A DNA stretch of 64,000 bases from Cellulomonas sp. P24 (GCF_024704385.1 NZ_JAJDFX010000002.1:124001-188000), one strand, 5' to 3'; shown: positions 1 through 11,779, counted from the first letter of the stretch. Translations and numbers: made by a program. The notes: generated by a model not told the origin, from the sequence alone.

Positions 1-3000
1 ATCCCCTGCGGCACGAACGCACCGAAGGACTGACCGGCCGAGCCGTTCAGCGTGATGTCGATCGTGCCGGGTGCGAGCCCGTCGTTCCCGTAGCGCAGCG
101 CGACCTCGTGACCGAGCATCGTCCCGACCGTGCGGTTGACGTTGCGGATCGGCAGCGCGATCCGCACCGGCTCGCGTCGCTCCAGCGCGTCCGTCGCCAG
201 GGCGATCAGCTGGTTGTCGAGCGCCTTGGCCAGCCCGTGGTCCTGCTCGGAGGTGTGATGCAGCGCCGCCCCCGGGGCGACCTGCGGCGGGGACAGGACC
301 GGGCCGAGGTCCAGGCCGTCCGCCTTCCAGTGGTGCACCGCCGCGCGGGTGTCGAGCGCCTGGACCTGCCCGACGGCCTCCTCGATGCTCCGGAAGCCCA
401 GCTCGGCCAGGAGCTCGCGGACCTCCTGCGCGATGAACTCGAAGAACGTCACGACGAACTCGGGCTTGCCGGAGAACCGCGCGCGCAGCTCAGGGTTCTG
501 CGTGGCCACGCCCACCGGGCACGTGTCGAGGTGGCACACACGCATCATGACGCAGCCGGACACGACGAGCGGGGCGGTCGCAAAACCGAACTCCTCCGCC
601 CCGAGCAGGGCGGCGACCACCACGTCGCGACCCGTCTTGAGCTGACCGTCGACCTGCACGACGATCCGCTCGCGAAGGCCGTTGAGCACCAGCGTCTGCT
701 GGGTGTCGGCGAGCCCGATCTCCCAGGGCCCGCCTGCGTGCTTGAGGGACGTGAGCGGACTCGCTCCGGTGCCGCCGTCGTGACCGGAGATCAGGACGAC
801 GTCGGCGTGCGCCTTCGAGACCCCGGTCGCGACGGTACCGACCCCGACCTGGCTCACGAGCTTCACGTGGACCCGGGCGTCCGGGTTCGCGTTCTTGAGG
901 TCGTGGATGAGCTGGGCGAGGTCCTCGATCGAGTAGATGTCGTGGTGCGGCGGCGGTGAGATCAGGCCCACCCCTGGCGTCGAGTGCCGGGTCGCGGCGA
1001 TCCGCGGCGACACCTTGTGCCCGGGGAGCTGACCGCCCTCGCCGGGCTTCGCGCCCTGGGCCATCTTGATCTGCAGGTCGTCGGCATGCGTCAGGTAGTC
1101 CGCGGTCACCCCGAACCGGCCGGAGGCCACCTGCTTGATCGCGCTGCGTCGTTCCGGGTCGCGGAGCCGGTCCGGCTCCTCGCCGCCCTCGCCGGTGTTC
1201 GACTTGCCGCCGAGCCGGTTCATCGCGATCGCCAGGGTCTCGTGCGCCTCGGGAGAGATCGACCCGAACGACATCGCCCCGGTGCTGAAGCGCTTGACGA
1301 TCTCGCTGATCGGCTCGACCTCGTCGATCGGCACCGGTGGGCGCTCGCCCTCCTTGAACGTCAGCAGGCCGCGCAACGTCATGAGGCGCGACGACTGGTC
1401 GTTGACGCGCTGCGTGTAGGAGCGGAAGACGTCGAACTGCCGGGTCCGGGTCGAGTGCTGCAACCGGAAGACCGTCTCCGGGTCGAAGAGGTGGTCCTCG
1501 CCGTCCCGACGCCACTGGTACTCGCCACCGACGGCGAGGCGCTGGTGCGCACGGCGGTTGCCGCTCGCCGGGTAGGCGTCGGCGTGCCGCGCGGACACCT
1601 CGGCGGCGATGACGTCGAGCCCGATACCGCCGAGCCGGCTCGTCACCCCGGTGAAGTAGCGGTCCACGAGCGCCTCGGAGAGCCCGATGGCCTCGAACAC
1701 CTGGGCGCCGCGGTACGACGCGATCGTCGAGATGCCCATCTTGCTCATGACCTTGAGCACACCCTTGCCCAGGGCCTTGATGAGGTTCGCGACCGCCTTC
1801 TCCGGGCCGACCGGCAGGTAGCCGGAGATCGCGAGGTCCTCGACGGACTCCATGGCCAGGTACGGGTTCACGGCGGCAGCCCCGAAACCGATCAGCAGCG
1901 CGACGTGGTGCACCTCGCGCACGTCACCCGCCTCGACGACCAGCGACACCCGGGTCCGCGTGTGACGGCGCAGGAGGTGGTGGTGGACCGCGCTCGACAG
2001 GAGCAACGACGGGATGGGCGCGAGGTCGGCGTCGGAGTCACGGTCGGACAGGACGATGAAGCTCACGCCCTCCTCAACGGCCTGGTCGACCTCGGCGAAG
2101 ATCTTCTCGAGTCGGGCCTGGAGCGCCTGACCGCCGCCCTCGGCGCGGTAGAGGCCGCGGATCGTGACGGACCGGAAGATCCCCGCGAGCGCCGGGTCGC
2201 GGTCGATGCGCACGATCTTCGCAAGCTCGTCGTTGTCGATCACAGGGAACGGCAGGATGAGCTTGCGCGCGTGCTCGGGCGTGTCCTCGAGGAGGTTCGG
2301 CTCCGGCCCGATCGCCCCGCCGATCGACGTCACGAGCTCCTCGCGGATCGCGTCCAGCGGCGGGTTGGTGACCTGGGCGAACAGCTGGGTGAAGTAGTCG
2401 AAGAGGAGCCGCGGCCTGCTCGACAGGACGGCCAACGGGGTGTCGGACCCCATCGCCCCCAGCGGCTCGGCACCGTTCGACGCGAGGGGCTGGAGGATGA
2501 CCCGCAGCTCCTCCTCCGTGTAGCCGAACGCCCGCTGACGCCGGCGCACGGAAGCCGCCGAGTGTGCGACGTGCTCGCGCTCGGGAAGCTGTTCGAGGCG
2601 CACCGACCGCTCGGCGACCCACTGCGCGTACGGCCGCTGGGACGCGAGCTGCGACTTGATCTCGTCGTCCTCGACGATCCGGCCCTGGGCCGTGTCGACG
2701 AGGAACATGCGGCCCGGCTCGAGACGTCCCTTGCGCACCACGGTCGACGGGTCGAGGTCCAGCACCCCAGCCTCGGAGGCCAGCACGACGAAGCCGTCCT
2801 CGGTCACCCAGTAGCGCCCGGGACGCAGCCCGTTGCGGTCGAGGACCGCGCCGATCAGGGCGCCGTCGGTGAAGGCCAGGGCCGCCGGCCCGTCCCACGG
2901 CTCCATGAGCGTCGAGTGGTACTCGTAGAACGCCCGCCGGGCCGGGTCCATCTCGGTGTGGTTCTCCCACGCCTCCGGGATCATCATGAGGACCGCGTGC

Positions 3001-3932
3001 GGGAGCGAACGCCCGGCGAGGTGCAGCAGCTCCAGGACCTCGTCGAAGCTCGCGGAGTCGCTGGACTCCTCCGAGCACACGGGAAGCAACGGTGTGAGGT
3101 CGCCGAGCATCTCGCTCGCCAACGTGCCCTGACGCGCCGCCAGCCAGTTGCGGTTGCCGCGCACCGTGTTGATCTCACCGTTGTGCGCGATCAGTCGGAA
3201 CGGCTGCGCGAGGGGCCACGACGGGAACGTGTTCGTCGAGAACCGCGAGTGCACGAGCGCGAGCTCGCTCGCGTAGCGCGCGTCGGACAGGTCCGGGAAG
3301 AAGGGCTCGAGCTGCGCCGTCGTCAGCATGCCCTTGTACGTGAGCGTGCGAGCGGACAGGGACGCGAAGTAGACGCCGAGCTCGTGCTCGGCCCTCTTGC
3401 GGAGCCGGAACGCGCGTCGGTCCAGGTCGATGCCCGCGAGCTCGCGCGACGGGTCGGCGACCACGAGGTGCCGGAAGGCGGGCATCGCCGCGCGGGCGGT
3501 CGGGCCGACGAGGTCCGCGGTGACCGGGACGTCGCGCCAGGCCAGGACCTCGAGCTTCTCCTCGACCGCGATCGCCTCGAGCGCCGCCACCGCGGCGCGC
3601 TGCTCGTCGGCGTCGACCGGCAGGAACGCCATGCCGATCGCGTAGGCACCCGGAGGCGGCAGCTCGGCGTCGACGACGTCGCGCAGGAACGCGTCGGGGA
3701 TCTGCGTGAGGATCCCGGCACCGTCACCGCTGTCCGGCTCCGAGCCGACCGCACCCCGGTGGTCGAGGTTGAGCAGCGCGGTGAGACCCGCGTCGACGAT
3801 GTCCCGGCCGGGCGTCCCGCGCAGGGTCGCGACGAACGCGACGCCGCACGCGTCGTGCTCGAACGCAGGATCGTACAGACCCGTGGACGAGGTCGCCTCG
3901 GGCACGACCGACCGCTGCAACGACGAGGGCAT
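1..3932 (-). CDS. gltB: Glutamate synthase (GOGAT) large subunit, C-terminus cut by window edge
   Basis: Makes glutamate from glutamine and 2-oxoglutarate with the small subunit GltD. About 1310 of the roughly 1500 residues usual for the family are present; the C-terminal glutamate-synthase GXGXG tail lies outside the window. The ATG at 3932 has GGAGG nine bases upstream. It opens a short propeptide followed by a Cys at residue 29 in the context HDACGVAF, the N-terminal nucleophile of the class II glutaminase domain. An ATG at 3948 opens a different, meaningless frame. A small hairpin (3952-3968) sits just upstream of the ribosome site. It follows lgt on the same strand after 152 bases. Confidence 0.95.
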   Translation of the reverse strand, partial: MPSSLQRSVVPEATSSTGLYDPAFEHDACGVAFVATLRGTPGRDIVDAGLTALLNLDHRGAVGSEPDSGDGAGILTQIPDAFLRDVVDAELPPPGAYAIGMAFLPVDADEQRAAVAALEAIAVEEKLEVLAWRDVPVTADLVGPTARAAMPAFRHLVVADPSRELAGIDLDRRAFRLRKRAEHELGVYFASLSARTLTYKGMLTTAQLEPFFPDLSDARYASELALVHSRFSTNTFPSWPLAQPFRLIAHNGEINTVRGNRNWLAARQGTLASEMLGDLTPLLPVCSEESSDSASFDEVLELLHLAGRSLPHAVLMMIPEAWENHTEMDPARRAFYEYHSTLMEPWDGPAALAFTDGALIGAVLDRNGLRPGRYWVTEDGFVVLASEAGVLDLDPSTVVRKGRLEPGRMFLVDTAQGRIVEDDEIKSQLASQRPYAQWVAERSVRLEQLPEREHVAHSAASVRRRQRAFGYTEEELRVILQPLASNGAEPLGAMGSDTPLAVLSSRPRLLFDYFTQLFAQVTNPPLDAIREELVTSIGGAIGPEPNLLEDTPEHARKLILPFPVIDNDELAKIVRIDRDPALAGIFRSVTIRGLYRAEGGGQALQARLEKIFAEVDQAVEEGVSFIVLSDRDSDADLAPIPSLLLSSAVHHHLLRRHTRTRVSLVVEAGDVREVHHVALLIGFGAAAVNPYLAMESVEDLAISGYLPVGPEKAVANLIKALGKGVLKVMSKMGISTIASYRGAQVFEAIGLSEALVDRYFTGVTSRLGGIGLDVIAAEVSARHADAYPASGNRRAHQRLAVGGEYQWRRDGEDHLFDPETVFRLQHSTRTRQFDVFRSYTQRVNDQSSRLMTLRGLLTFKEGERPPVPIDEVEPISEIVKRFSTGAMSFGSISPEAHETLAIAMNRLGGKSNTGEGGEEPDRLRDPERRSAIKQVASGRFGVTADYLTHADDLQIKMAQGAKPGEGGQLPGHKVSPRIAATRHSTPGVGLISPPPHHDIYSIEDLAQLIHDLKNANPDARVHVKLVSQVGVGTVATGVSKAHADVVLISGHDGGTGASPLTSLKHAGGPWEIGLADTQQTLVLNGLRERIVVQVDGQLKTGRDVVVAALLGAEEFGFATAPLVVSGCVMMRVCHLDTCPVGVATQNPELRARFSGKPEFVVTFFEFIAQEVRELLAELGFRSIEEAVGQVQALDTRAAVHHWKADGLDLGPVLSPPQVAPGAALHHTSEQDHGLAKALDNQLIALATDALERREPVRIALPIRNVNRTVGTMLGHEVALRYGNDGLAPGTIDITLNGSAGQSFGAFVPQG

Positions 3933-4084
3933 CGACACCGTCCTCCATGACCCCGGCACTGAGCCGGGATGCGACAAGACTTCAGGGGGTTGCGGGACGT
4001 CATTGGCCCAGGCGTGACGCACGATACCCCGCGTACGGACCACCGGGCATCGACGCCACGACAAGAGGAGAGGCCACGACCGCC

Positions 4085-4975
4085 TTACGCGATCGACCGG
4101 TCCTCGGCATCCTCGTCCTGCACCACGATCGGTGTGCGTCTGAGGTCGGTGTCACGTCCGGGGTGCCGACGTCCCACCACGACAAAGGCTACCAGCGCAC
4201 CCAGACCGACCAGGATCGACGTCCAGACGTTGAGGCGCAGCCCGAGCACCTGGTGCGCCGTGTCGATCCTGAGCATCTCGATCCAGCCACGACCCGCGGT
4301 GTAGAGCAGCACGTAGAGCCAGAAGACCCGACCGTGCCCGAGGCGCCACCGGCGGTCCAGGTAGACGAGCAGAGCGGCAGCCGTGAGGTTCCACACCAGC
4401 TCGTACAGGAAGGTCGGGTGGTACAGCGTTCCCACGGCCGCGCCGGCAGGCAGGTGCGCGGCATCGATCTCGAGACCCCACGGAAGGGTCGTCGGACCAC
4501 CGAAGATCTCCTGGTTGAACCAGTTGCCGAGCCGACCGATCGCCTGGGCCACGAGGAGCGCGGGAGCGAGCGCGTCCGCGAACGGAGGCATGCGCACCCC
4601 CTGGCGACGGCACCCGATCCACGCACCCAACCCACCGAGGGCGATCGCCCCCCAGATGCCGAGACCGCCCTCCCAGATGGCGAAGGCCCGCCACGGGTCC
4701 CCGCCTCGGCCGAAGTACGCGTCCGGCGACGAGACGACGTGGTACAGCCGTCCGCCGACGATCCCGAAGGGCACCGCCCAGAAGCTGACCTCGAGGACCG
4801 TGTCGGCGTCGCCGCCTCGTTCGACCCAGCGGCGCCTGGCGATCCACAGCGCGACGCCGATGCCCGTGAGGATCGCCAGCGCGTACGCGCGCAGCGGGAC
4901 GACGCCGATCGTCCACACGCCCTGGGACGGGCTCGGGATCGAGCCCGCAGCGCCCTGGACGAGGGTCATGATCAC
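4085..4975 (-). CDS. lgt: Prolipoprotein diacylglyceryl transferase
   Basis: Integral membrane enzyme that transfers diacylglycerol from phosphatidylglycerol to the lipobox cysteine of prolipoproteins. The protein has 296 residues and several hydrophobic segments. GGRLYHV is near residue 75, and the family signature [10 protein letters not shown] is at about 147-156, followed by FGGPT. The C-terminal tail is charged. The GTG start overlaps the trpA stop (GTGA), which suggests translational coupling; an ATG two codons later is the alternative. Lipoproteins that would use it occur in this window (FKBP, sugar-binding protein, phosphoesterase). Confidence 0.95.
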   Translation of the reverse strand: MIMTLVQGAAGSIPSPSQGVWTIGVVPLRAYALAILTGIGVALWIARRRWVERGGDADTVLEVSFWAVPFGIVGGRLYHVVSSPDAYFGRGGDPWRAFAIWEGGLGIWGAIALGGLGAWIGCRRQGVRMPPFADALAPALLVAQAIGRLGNWFNQEIFGGPTTLPWGLEIDAAHLPAGAAVGTLYHPTFLYELVWNLTAAALLVYLDRRWRLGHGRVFWLYVLLYTAGRGWIEMLRIDTAHQVLGLRLNVWTSILVGLGALVAFVVVGRRHPGRDTDLRRTPIVVQDEDAEDRSIA

Positions 4976-5793
4976 CGGGTCGACCTGCGGATCCCTGCCG
5001 CCAGGTCCGTGACCACCGTGCGCAGCGCGCGGATCCCGTCGGCACGGTCCGGTGCCTCGGCGAGCGGGCGGACGAGGGCCGAACCGACGATCACCCCGTC
5101 CGCGTAGCGGGCGACCTCGGCGGCCTGGTCCGCACGCGAGACGCCGAGCCCGACGCAGACGAGGTCCGCACCTGCGTCCCGGGTGTCCCGCGCGAGGCGC
5201 TCGGCCTGCGAGCCGACCGTCGCCCGCTCACCGGTCACCCCCATGGTCGATGCGACGTACACGAAGCCGCGGGACGCGGCAGCAGCAGCAGCGAGCCGCT
5301 CGGGTGACGAGCTCGGGGCCACCAGGAACACCCGGTCCAGCCCATGCGCGTCCGATGCCGCGATCCACTCGGCGGCCTCGTCGGGGATCAGGTCCGGTGT
5401 GATGAGCCCGGCACCACCCGCGGCGCCGAGATCGCGCGCGAACGCCTCCACGCCGTAGCGGACCACCGGGTTCCAGTACGTCATGACGAGCACCGGCGCC
5501 CCCGATGCCGCGATCTGCTCGACGGCACCGAACAGGTCGCGCACCCGCGTCCCGCCCGCGAGGGCCTGCTCGACCGCACGCTGGATCTGCGGGCCGTCCA
5601 TCACGGGGTCGGAGTACGGGATGCCGAGCTCGACGACGTCGACCCCGGCGTCGACCATCGCGCGCGCCGCCTCGATCGACCCGGCCAGGTCCGGGAACCC
5701 GAGCGGCAGGTACCCGACCAGCGCGGCCCTGCCCTCGTCCCGCAGCGTGAGCAGGCGAGACGCCGTGACGCTGGTGGTTCCTGTGGTGCTCAT
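4972..5793 (-). CDS. trpA: Tryptophan synthase alpha subunit
   Basis: Cleaves indole-3-glycerol phosphate to indole, which is passed to TrpB. It has 273 residues in a TIM barrel. The catalytic pair Glu55 ([10 protein letters not shown]) and Asp66 matches Glu49 and Asp60 of the enteric enzyme. The ATG overlaps the trpB stop in an ATGA, as expected for subunits made in equal amounts. The stop overlaps the lgt start. Confidence 0.97.
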   Translation of the reverse strand: MSTTGTTSVTASRLLTLRDEGRAALVGYLPLGFPDLAGSIEAARAMVDAGVDVVELGIPYSDPVMDGPQIQRAVEQALAGGTRVRDLFGAVEQIAASGAPVLVMTYWNPVVRYGVEAFARDLGAAGGAGLITPDLIPDEAAEWIAASDAHGLDRVFLVAPSSSPERLAAAAAASRGFVYVASTMGVTGERATVGSQAERLARDTRDAGADLVCVGLGVSRADQAAEVARYADGVIVGSALVRPLAEAPDRADGIRALRTVVTDLAAGIRRSTR

Positions 5794-7118
5794 CGGTCGC
5801 CCCCGTCGGTGGCGTCGTGCGCCGAGTAGCCGGACGCCGAGTCCTCGTCGAGCAGCCCGAACCACCGGGCAGCGGTCTCGACGTCCTTGTCCCCCCGACC
5901 GGACAGGTTGACGAGGATCAGCCCGTCCGGGCCGAGCTCCTTGCCGACCTCGAGCGCCCCCGCCAGGGCGTGCGCCGACTCGATCGCCGGGATGATCCCC
6001 TCGGTACGGCACAGCAGGCGGAAGGCGTCCATCGCCTGCGTGTCCGTCACGGGCCGGTACTCCGCGCGATGGATGCTCGCGAGCCAGGAGTGCTCGGGCC
6101 CGACACCCGGGTAGTCGAGACCGGCGGAGATCGAGTGGCTCTCGATCGTCTGCCCGTCCTCGTCCTGGAGGAGGAAGGATCGTGCCCCGTGCAGCACCCC
6201 GGGGACGCCGGCCGTGATCGTCGCCGCGTGCCGACCGGTCTCGACGCCGTCGCCACCTGCCTCGAACCCGAGCAGGCGCACCCCACGGTCGTCGAGGAAC
6301 GCATGGAAGATGCCGATCGCGTTGCTGCCCCCGCCGACGCACGCGGCCACCACGTCAGGGAGCCGCCCGGTCAGGTCGAGGACCTGCTGACGCGCCTCCT
6401 CACCGATGATCTTCTGCAGGTCGCGCACCATGGCGGGGAACGGGTGCGGCCCGGCCACCGTCCCGAAGACGTAGTTGGTGGTCCCGACGTTGGTCACCCA
6501 GTCGCGCAGCGCCTCGTTGATCGCGTCCTTGAGCGTGCGCGACCCGGTCGTCACCGGGACGACCTCGGCACCGAGCAGGCGCATCCGCGCGACGTTCAGC
6601 GCCTGCCTGCGGGTGTCCTCCTCGCCCATGTAGATCGTGCAGTCGAGGTCGAACAGGGCAGCGGCCGTCGCCGTCGCGACACCGTGCTGACCGGCGCCCG
6701 TCTCGGCGATCACGCGCGTCTTGCCGATCCGCTTGGTCAGCAGCGCCTGCCCGAGGACGTTGTTGATCTTGTGGGAGCCGGTGTGGTTGAGGTCCTCGCG
6801 CTTGAGGATGATCCGGGCCCCACCGGCATGGGCGGCGAACTTCGGGACCTCGGTGATGATGCTCGGCCGCCCGGTGTAGGTCCGGTGCAGCCGCATGAGC
6901 TCCTCGCCGAAGCCGGGGTCGACCTTCGCCTTCTGGTACTCGGTGTCGAGCTCGTCCAGAGCCGCGATCAGCGCCTCCGGGACGAACCTGCCCCCGAACT
7001 CCCCGAAGTACGGCCCCTGGCCCGTCGCGAGCGAGTCGGCGATCGATCCCGACCCGGCCGGGGTGCCGGTGTCGCCCGGCACCCGGTCCGGACCCTGTCC
7101 CTCAGCTGAAGTACTCAC
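5790..7118 (-). CDS. trpB: Tryptophan synthase beta subunit
   Basis: PLP enzyme that condenses indole with serine. With the GTG at 7118 it has 442 residues. The PLP lysine is K117 in HTGSHKINN. The phosphate-binding glycine/serine loop and the C-terminal family signature are present. The open frame continues upstream to 7208, but that extension is arginine-rich and unlike the family, so the GTG is preferred; its ribosome site is weak. A hairpin at 7182-7203 lies between trpC and this start. Confidence 0.95.
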   Translation of the reverse strand: MSTSAEGQGPDRVPGDTGTPAGSGSIADSLATGQGPYFGEFGGRFVPEALIAALDELDTEYQKAKVDPGFGEELMRLHRTYTGRPSIITEVPKFAAHAGGARIILKREDLNHTGSHKINNVLGQALLTKRIGKTRVIAETGAGQHGVATATAAALFDLDCTIYMGEEDTRRQALNVARMRLLGAEVVPVTTGSRTLKDAINEALRDWVTNVGTTNYVFGTVAGPHPFPAMVRDLQKIIGEEARQQVLDLTGRLPDVVAACVGGGSNAIGIFHAFLDDRGVRLLGFEAGGDGVETGRHAATITAGVPGVLHGARSFLLQDEDGQTIESHSISAGLDYPGVGPEHSWLASIHRAEYRPVTDTQAMDAFRLLCRTEGIIPAIESAHALAGALEVGKELGPDGLILVNLSGRGDKDVETAARWFGLLDEDSASGYSAHDATDGGDR

Positions 7119-7181
7119 TGCCCTGCTCTCGTGATGGGGTTCGGTCGGTCTCGTCAGGTCGACGAGCCCGGGCGACGACGA

Positions 7182-7203
7182 GGATCGGCGGTGCGGCCGA
7201 TCC
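7182..7203 (-). other. Hairpin between trpC and trpB
   Basis: Perfect 8-bp stem (GGATCGGC with GCCGATCC) and six-base loop inside the 132-base trpC-trpB gap. No U-run follows. It may affect mRNA processing or the relative expression of trpBA; no leader peptide rich in Trp codons was seen. Confidence 0.4.
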
Positions 7204-7250
7204 CGCACACCCCTCCCCTGCCGCCGGCGTGGTCGGCGTCGCGCAGCACG

Positions 7251-8063
7251 TCAGTGACGGACCGCACGGAGCGACGGGTGCGAGCCCGCGGCGACGAGGT
7301 CCGCGACCGAGTCCCGCGGCGCGTCGTCGGTCACGAGCGCCTCGCCGACGAGGACGGCGTCGGCCCCGGCGCGCGCGTAGTCCATGACGTCGTGCGGTCC
7401 CCTCACACCCGACTCGGCGATGCGGACGATCCCGCTCGGGATCAGCGGGGCCAACCGCGAGAACGTGTCCCGGTCGACGTCAAGGGTCTTGAGGTCACGC
7501 GCGTTCACGCCGATCACCCGAGCACCGGCATCGGCCGCCCGCGCGACCTCCTCACCGGTGTGCACCTCCACGAGCGCGGTCATCCCGAGCGAGTGGACCC
7601 GCTCGATGAACGACGTCAGGACCGTCTGCTCGAGCGCCGCGACGATCAGCAGGACGAGGTCGGCGCCGTGGGCCCGAGCCTCCCAGATCTGGTACGGGGA
7701 GACGACGAAGTCCTTGCGCAGGACGGGGATGTCCACCGCGGCCCGGACCGCGTCGAGGTCGGCGAGGCTGCCCTTGAAGCGACGCTGCTCGGTCAGCACC
7801 GAGATCGCGGCGGCACCGCCCTTCTCGTACTCCGCCGCGAGGGCCGCCGGATCGGTGATCGGTGCGAGCGAGCCCTTGCTCGGGCTCGACCGCTTGACCT
7901 CGGCGATCACCCCGACGGCGTCCTCGGCACGCAGTCTGCTCAGGCACTCCTTCGCCTCGGTGACCCGCGCAGCCCGCTCCTTGAGCGCGCTCAGCGGCGT
8001 GCGGCTCTCCCGCTCGGCGAGGTCCTCCTTGACCCCCACGATGATGTCGTCGAGCACGGTCAT
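7251..8063 (-). CDS. trpC: Indole-3-glycerol phosphate synthase
   Basis: Closes the indole ring in tryptophan synthesis. It has 270 residues, full length for the monofunctional enzyme, with no PRAI (TrpF) domain fused. Catalytic lysines are visible in [11 protein letters not shown] (K57) and PVLRKDFV (K117). An excellent GGGAGGTGA site precedes the ATG. It lies downstream of trpE and three small membrane-protein genes on the same strand. trpD, trpF and trpG are not in the window. Confidence 0.96.
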   Translation of the reverse strand: MTVLDDIIVGVKEDLAERESRTPLSALKERAARVTEAKECLSRLRAEDAVGVIAEVKRSSPSKGSLAPITDPAALAAEYEKGGAAAISVLTEQRRFKGSLADLDAVRAAVDIPVLRKDFVVSPYQIWEARAHGADLVLLIVAALEQTVLTSFIERVHSLGMTALVEVHTGEEVARAADAGARVIGVNARDLKTLDVDRDTFSRLAPLIPSGIVRIAESGVRGPHDVMDYARAGADAVLVGEALVTDDAPRDSVADLVAAGSHPSLRAVRH

Positions 8064-8206
8064 GGACCGTCACCTCCCAGTCGCCTGGCAGGCCCCGCCC
8101 CACCGTCGGGTGCCTGCATGCTGACAGCCATCGTAGAGGGGTCCCCGGACTCGGCCGACCAGAGTGATCAGCACCTGGACCTCACCGTCCGGCAGTGGTT
8201 CCGGCG

Positions 8207-8647
8207 CTACGGCGCCAACCACGGCGCCAGCACGGGGATGTTGCGCAGGATCCCGAACGCGAGCAGCACCGCGAGCCCGACCAGCGCCCGGCGCGGCGAC
8301 AGCGGCCGGAACACCGCCTCACCCCGCCATGCCCGCACGCTCATCCGGAGCCACCCGAGGACGAGGAACGGCACGACGAGCACGAACAGCGGGTTCATGC
8401 CCCAGGCTGCGGCAACGTCGGCGTGCGCGAGGTCGTAGACCGCGCGGGTGGAGCCGCACAACGGGCAGTACAGACCCGTGAGCAGGTAGAGCGGGCACCC
8501 GAGGTACGAGCCCGCCTGGTAGGGGTCGTGCCAGGCGACGAGGGCCGTGAGGCCGATCGCCAGGGACCCGACCGCCGCCGGAGCACGAAGACCCGCGAGC
8601 CGGGCGGCCACGGGCCGATCCGCCTCGCAGAGCTCGGTGATGGCCAT
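8207..8647 (-). CDS. DUF2752 family membrane protein
   Basis: 146 residues with three or four hydrophobic segments. A Cys-rich motif CPLYLLTGLYCPLCGSTRA, typical of DUF2752, lies near the middle. The start is ATG 8647 after a GGCGGGTGACGGGG stretch; the open frame runs further upstream through the preceding gene but is not protein-like. The function is unknown. It is 26 bases downstream of another small membrane protein gene inside the trp block. Confidence 0.75.
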   Translation of the reverse strand: MAITELCEADRPVAARLAGLRAPAAVGSLAIGLTALVAWHDPYQAGSYLGCPLYLLTGLYCPLCGSTRAVYDLAHADVAAAWGMNPLFVLVVPFLVLGWLRMSVRAWRGEAVFRPLSPRRALVGLAVLLAFGILRNIPVLAPWLAP

Positions 8648-8673
8648 GGTCCCCGTCACCCGCCGCGATCCGG

Positions 8674-8970
8674 TCAGTGCCCGCCGGAGGCGGCCTGACG
8701 CGCCAGGGTGTTCGCGCCACCCTGGCCGTAGCCGAGGACCTGGAGGACCTTCCCGGCGAGGCCACCGGCGACCATCACGACGATCCCGACCCAGAAGAGC
8801 CAGACGGTCGAGAAGACGACGGCCAGGGCCGACACGAGCCCGCCGAGCACCACGACGATCGTGGTCGTCCACGCCGCGACGGTGTGCCCGTGGTTGCTCG
8901 GAGGTGCGCTCGGGGGGAGCCAGGCGGTGGTGCCCGTCGACTCGGCGTTCTCCGTGGACTGCTCGGCCAT
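8674..8970 (-). CDS. HGxxPAAW-type small membrane protein
   Basis: 98 residues. A disordered acidic N-terminus is followed by NHGHTVAAW, close to the HGxxPAAW motif found in small actinobacterial membrane proteins beside trp genes, and then two hydrophobic helices (about residues 35-75). No function is established. It sits between the tryptophan-associated membrane protein and the DUF2752 gene. Confidence 0.7.
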   Translation of the reverse strand: MAEQSTENAESTGTTAWLPPSAPPSNHGHTVAAWTTTIVVVLGGLVSALAVVFSTVWLFWVGIVVMVAGGLAGKVLQVLGYGQGGANTLARQAASGGH

Positions 8971-9032
8971 CTGCCAGTGCCTTTCGCTCGGTTCAGGTGC
9001 ACCTTATCCGATGGGCCTGCGCCCCTCGTCGA

Positions 9033-9611
9033 TCAGGTCGGGTCGTCGCCGCGGGTCAGGGCGTCCCAGGCACTGTGGTCGTCGTCCGGCACGGTGGTGG
9101 TCCGCACGTCATGGCGTGACGAGGTCGACCAGGCGCCGGAGACGCGCGCGACGAAGGCCCCGACCACCACGACCGCCACCCCGACCACGGCCGCGACGTA
9201 CGGGAACGCGGTGAGCCGCACCGGACCTGACAGGGCACCCGCACCGGTCTGCTCGGCCGCGACGGCGGTCGCGACCGGAACCGGGTCCGCGATCACACCG
9301 AGCGCCGTCGCCGTCACGAGGATCCCGGCGGCGACCACGACAGCCACGACGACCCACCGCCCCACGCGACCGACCAGCGAGAGCGCACCGCCGGCGGCGA
9401 GCAGCACCAGAGCCGCGGCACCGATCGCCGTCGACGCCCGCGTGCCCGAGATCGCGATCGCGACGTGCGCGTCCAGCGCCGTCGAGCCCTCGGTCCGCAC
9501 CCAGGCCGGTGCCGCGGCGGCGAACACGATCCCTGCGGTGAGGAGCACGACGAGGATCGCACGTCCCCTGCTCACGGGTCGGCGGCCACGCGCCTCGGTC
9601 ACGTCGCTCAT
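9033..9611 (-). CDS. Tryptophan-associated membrane protein (TIGR02234 family)
   Basis: 192 residues with four hydrophobic segments: near 20-38, 62-80, 85-105 and 132-152. The family (Trp_oprn_chp) is known only by its constant place next to trpE in Actinobacteria. The ATG overlaps the trpE stop (ATGA), so translation is probably coupled. A role in tryptophan metabolism is inferred from context only. Confidence 0.8.
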   Translation of the reverse strand: MSDVTEARGRRPVSRGRAILVVLLTAGIVFAAAAPAWVRTEGSTALDAHVAIAISGTRASTAIGAAALVLLAAGGALSLVGRVGRWVVVAVVVAAGILVTATALGVIADPVPVATAVAAEQTGAGALSGPVRLTAFPYVAAVVGVAVVVVGAFVARVSGAWSTSSRHDVRTTTVPDDDHSAWDALTRGDDPT

Positions 9612-11194
9612 CGGAGGGCCTGGCGCAACCGGCTCGCGACCTGCACCGCACGCACCGCCGCGGCCGCCTTGTTCCGGGACTCCAGGTACTCGGCCTCCGG
9701 CACGGAGTCCGCGACGATGCCACCACCCGCCTGGACGCTGGCCCGGCCGTCGCGGATGAGCGCCGTCCGGATCGCGATCGCCATGTCCATGTCCCCGGCG
9801 AAGTCGAAGTACCCCACCGTGCCGCCGTAGATCCCGCGCCGCGCCGGTTCGAGCTCATCGATGAGCGCCACCGCGCGCGGCTTCGGCGCACCGGAGAGCG
9901 TCCCGGCCGGGAAGGTCGCGGCGAGGACACCGAGCGCCGTCGCACCCTCACGCATGTGCCCGACGACGGTCGAGCAGATGTGCATGATGTGGCTGAAGCG
10001 GCGCACCTCCATGAAGTCCACCACCTCGACGCTCGCGGGCTCGCAGACCTTCGCGAGGTCGTTGCGCGACAGGTCGACGAGCATGACGTGCTCGGCACGT
10101 TCCTTGGGGTCGGCGAGCAGCTCGTCGACGAGGCTCCGGTCCTCCTCCGGGCTGGCACCACGCGGCCGCGAGCCGGCGATCGGGAACGTCACGACGCGCC
10201 GGTCGGTGACCTTGACGAGCGTCTCCGGGCTCGACCCGACCACAGCGAAGTCGTGACCGTCGGCGTCCTGGAGCTGCAGGTAGTACATGTAAGGGCTCGG
10301 GTTGATCGTGCGCAGCACCCGGTAGACGTCGAGCGGCGAGGCGGGGCAGTCCAGGTCGAGACGCTGGGACAGCACCACCTGGAAGACCTCACCGTCGCGG
10401 ATCGCCTCCTTGCCCGCCAGGATCGACGCCACGAAGTCCTCCTTGGCGGAGCGGAACTCCAGCGCCGGCTCCGGGGCGTCGACGAGCACCGCCGCCGCGG
10501 CCGGAGCCGGGTGCAGCAGGTCACGCTGCATCGCGTCCAGACGGTCGACCGCGTCGGCATAGGCCTCGTCGACCCGCTCGTCGGTCGCATCGAAGTTGAT
10601 CGCGTTCGCGATCAGCCACACCGACCCCTCGGCGTGGTCGATCACCGCCAGGTCGCTCGCGAGGCACAACGTCATCTCCGGGACGCCCAGCTCGTCAGGC
10701 GCAGCTGCAGGGAGCGTCGGCTCCCACCGCCGCACCACGTCCCACCCGAGCGCCCCGACGAGCCCTCCGGTCAACGGTGGGAGACCCGGCACCGCTGGCG
10801 TGCGGAGCACCTCGAGAGCCTGCGCGAGCACGTCCATCGGCGCACCCGTCGTCGGGACCCCGGTCGGGACGTCACCGGTCCACACGGCCTCGTCGTCGCG
10901 GACCGTGAGCGTGGCACGGGACCGCACCCCGACGAACGAGTACCGGGACCAGGTCCCGTCGCTGCCGGCCGACTCGAGCACGAACGTCCCCGGCCGGGCC
11001 TGCGCGAGCGTGCGGTACAGGCCCACCGGGGTCACGTCGTCCGCGAGCAACCGCCGCACCACCGGGATCACCCGACGGTCGGACGCCATCGTGCGGAACG
11101 TCTCGAGCGACGGCCACACCGCGCCCCAGCGGACGTCGGCCGCCTCGACGACGACACCGCGGCCGGGCTCGCCGACAACGGGCACCCCGCTCAC
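9608..11194 (-). CDS. trpE: Anthranilate synthase component I
   Basis: Converts chorismate to anthranilate with the glutamine amidotransferase TrpG, which is not in the window. It has 528 residues from the GTG at 11194. The feedback motif is intact: LES, ten residues, then S (beginning [11 protein letters not shown]), so tryptophan inhibition is expected. The chorismate-binding domain covers the C-terminal half ([26 protein letters not shown]). The GTG start overlaps the hisI stop as GTGA, linking histidine and tryptophan genes. ATG 11089 is a possible shorter start. Confidence 0.95.
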   Translation of the reverse strand: MSGVPVVGEPGRGVVVEAADVRWGAVWPSLETFRTMASDRRVIPVVRRLLADDVTPVGLYRTLAQARPGTFVLESAGSDGTWSRYSFVGVRSRATLTVRDDEAVWTGDVPTGVPTTGAPMDVLAQALEVLRTPAVPGLPPLTGGLVGALGWDVVRRWEPTLPAAAPDELGVPEMTLCLASDLAVIDHAEGSVWLIANAINFDATDERVDEAYADAVDRLDAMQRDLLHPAPAAAAVLVDAPEPALEFRSAKEDFVASILAGKEAIRDGEVFQVVLSQRLDLDCPASPLDVYRVLRTINPSPYMYYLQLQDADGHDFAVVGSSPETLVKVTDRRVVTFPIAGSRPRGASPEEDRSLVDELLADPKERAEHVMLVDLSRNDLAKVCEPASVEVVDFMEVRRFSHIMHICSTVVGHMREGATALGVLAATFPAGTLSGAPKPRAVALIDELEPARRGIYGGTVGYFDFAGDMDMAIAIRTALIRDGRASVQAGGGIVADSVPEAEYLESRNKAAAAVRAVQVASRLRQALR

Positions 11195-11634
11195 GACCGT
11201 TCCCCGGGCACGCCCGCGCCCGCCAGCCCGTCCACGGCCGGGAGGAACCCGCCGGCGTCGAAGCAGGTGCGCGCGCCGGTGTGGCAGGCCGCGCCGACCT
11301 GCTCGACCTTGACCAGCAGGGCGTCGCCGTCGCAGTCGAGCTGCACGGACCGGACGAGCTGAAGGTGACCGGACGTGTCGCCCTTGCGCCAGTACTCCTG
11401 CCGCGACCTGCTCCAGAACGTCACCCGCCCGCTCGTCAGCGTCCGCCGAAGCGCCTCGTCGTCCATCCAGCCGAGCATGAGCACCTCGCCCGAGTCGTGC
11501 TGCTGGATCACCGCAGCCACCAGGCCGTGAGGATCCCGGGTCAGCCGTGCGGCGATGTCGGGGTCGAGCGAGGGCTGCGACGCTCCGTCGGACGAGAGGG
11601 GGAAGTCGGTGCGGACACGATCCGATCTTCCCAC
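11191..11634 (-). CDS. hisI: Phosphoribosyl-AMP cyclohydrolase
   Basis: Third step of histidine synthesis, opening the adenine ring of PR-AMP. It is the single-domain form, with no HisE domain. The metal-binding residues are clear: DCDGDALL followed by [10 protein letters not shown] (Asp-Cys-Asp-x-Asp, then Cys and Cys-His-x-x-x-x-x-x-Cys). Length is 147 residues from GTG 11634, somewhat longer than usual, so the true start may be internal; no other in-frame start is obvious before the conserved region. It is the first gene of the trpE transcript and diverges from the gene starting at 11780. Confidence 0.9.
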   Translation of the reverse strand: MGRSDRVRTDFPLSSDGASQPSLDPDIAARLTRDPHGLVAAVIQQHDSGEVLMLGWMDDEALRRTLTSGRVTFWSRSRQEYWRKGDTSGHLQLVRSVQLDCDGDALLVKVEQVGAACHTGARTCFDAGGFLPAVDGLAGAGVPGERS

Positions 11635-11779
11635 GTCCCGACCGCACCCCCTCGACCGGTCCCGCACCCGTCGAGGAGAGCAGCGTCGCCCGGCGCTGCC
11701 CGGCGCCGAACCCTCCCGTCGACCGCCGCAGCGCCCCCACCTGGCACTGGCCCTCAGCGACCCGTGCCACGATGGCGCC

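Noticed and set aside
984-3950. Plus-strand open frame of 988 codons
   Set aside because: It lies antisense to gltB and is a charged Arg/Asp/Val-rich shadow typical of high-GC third-position bias; the minus strand codes the conserved enzyme.
3952-3968. Small hairpin before gltB as a riboswitch
   Set aside because: Only a 6-bp stem; no conserved aptamer elements were seen.
7119-7208. N-terminal extension of trpB
   Set aside because: Unlike the family and contains an inter-gene hairpin; GTG 7118 fits better.
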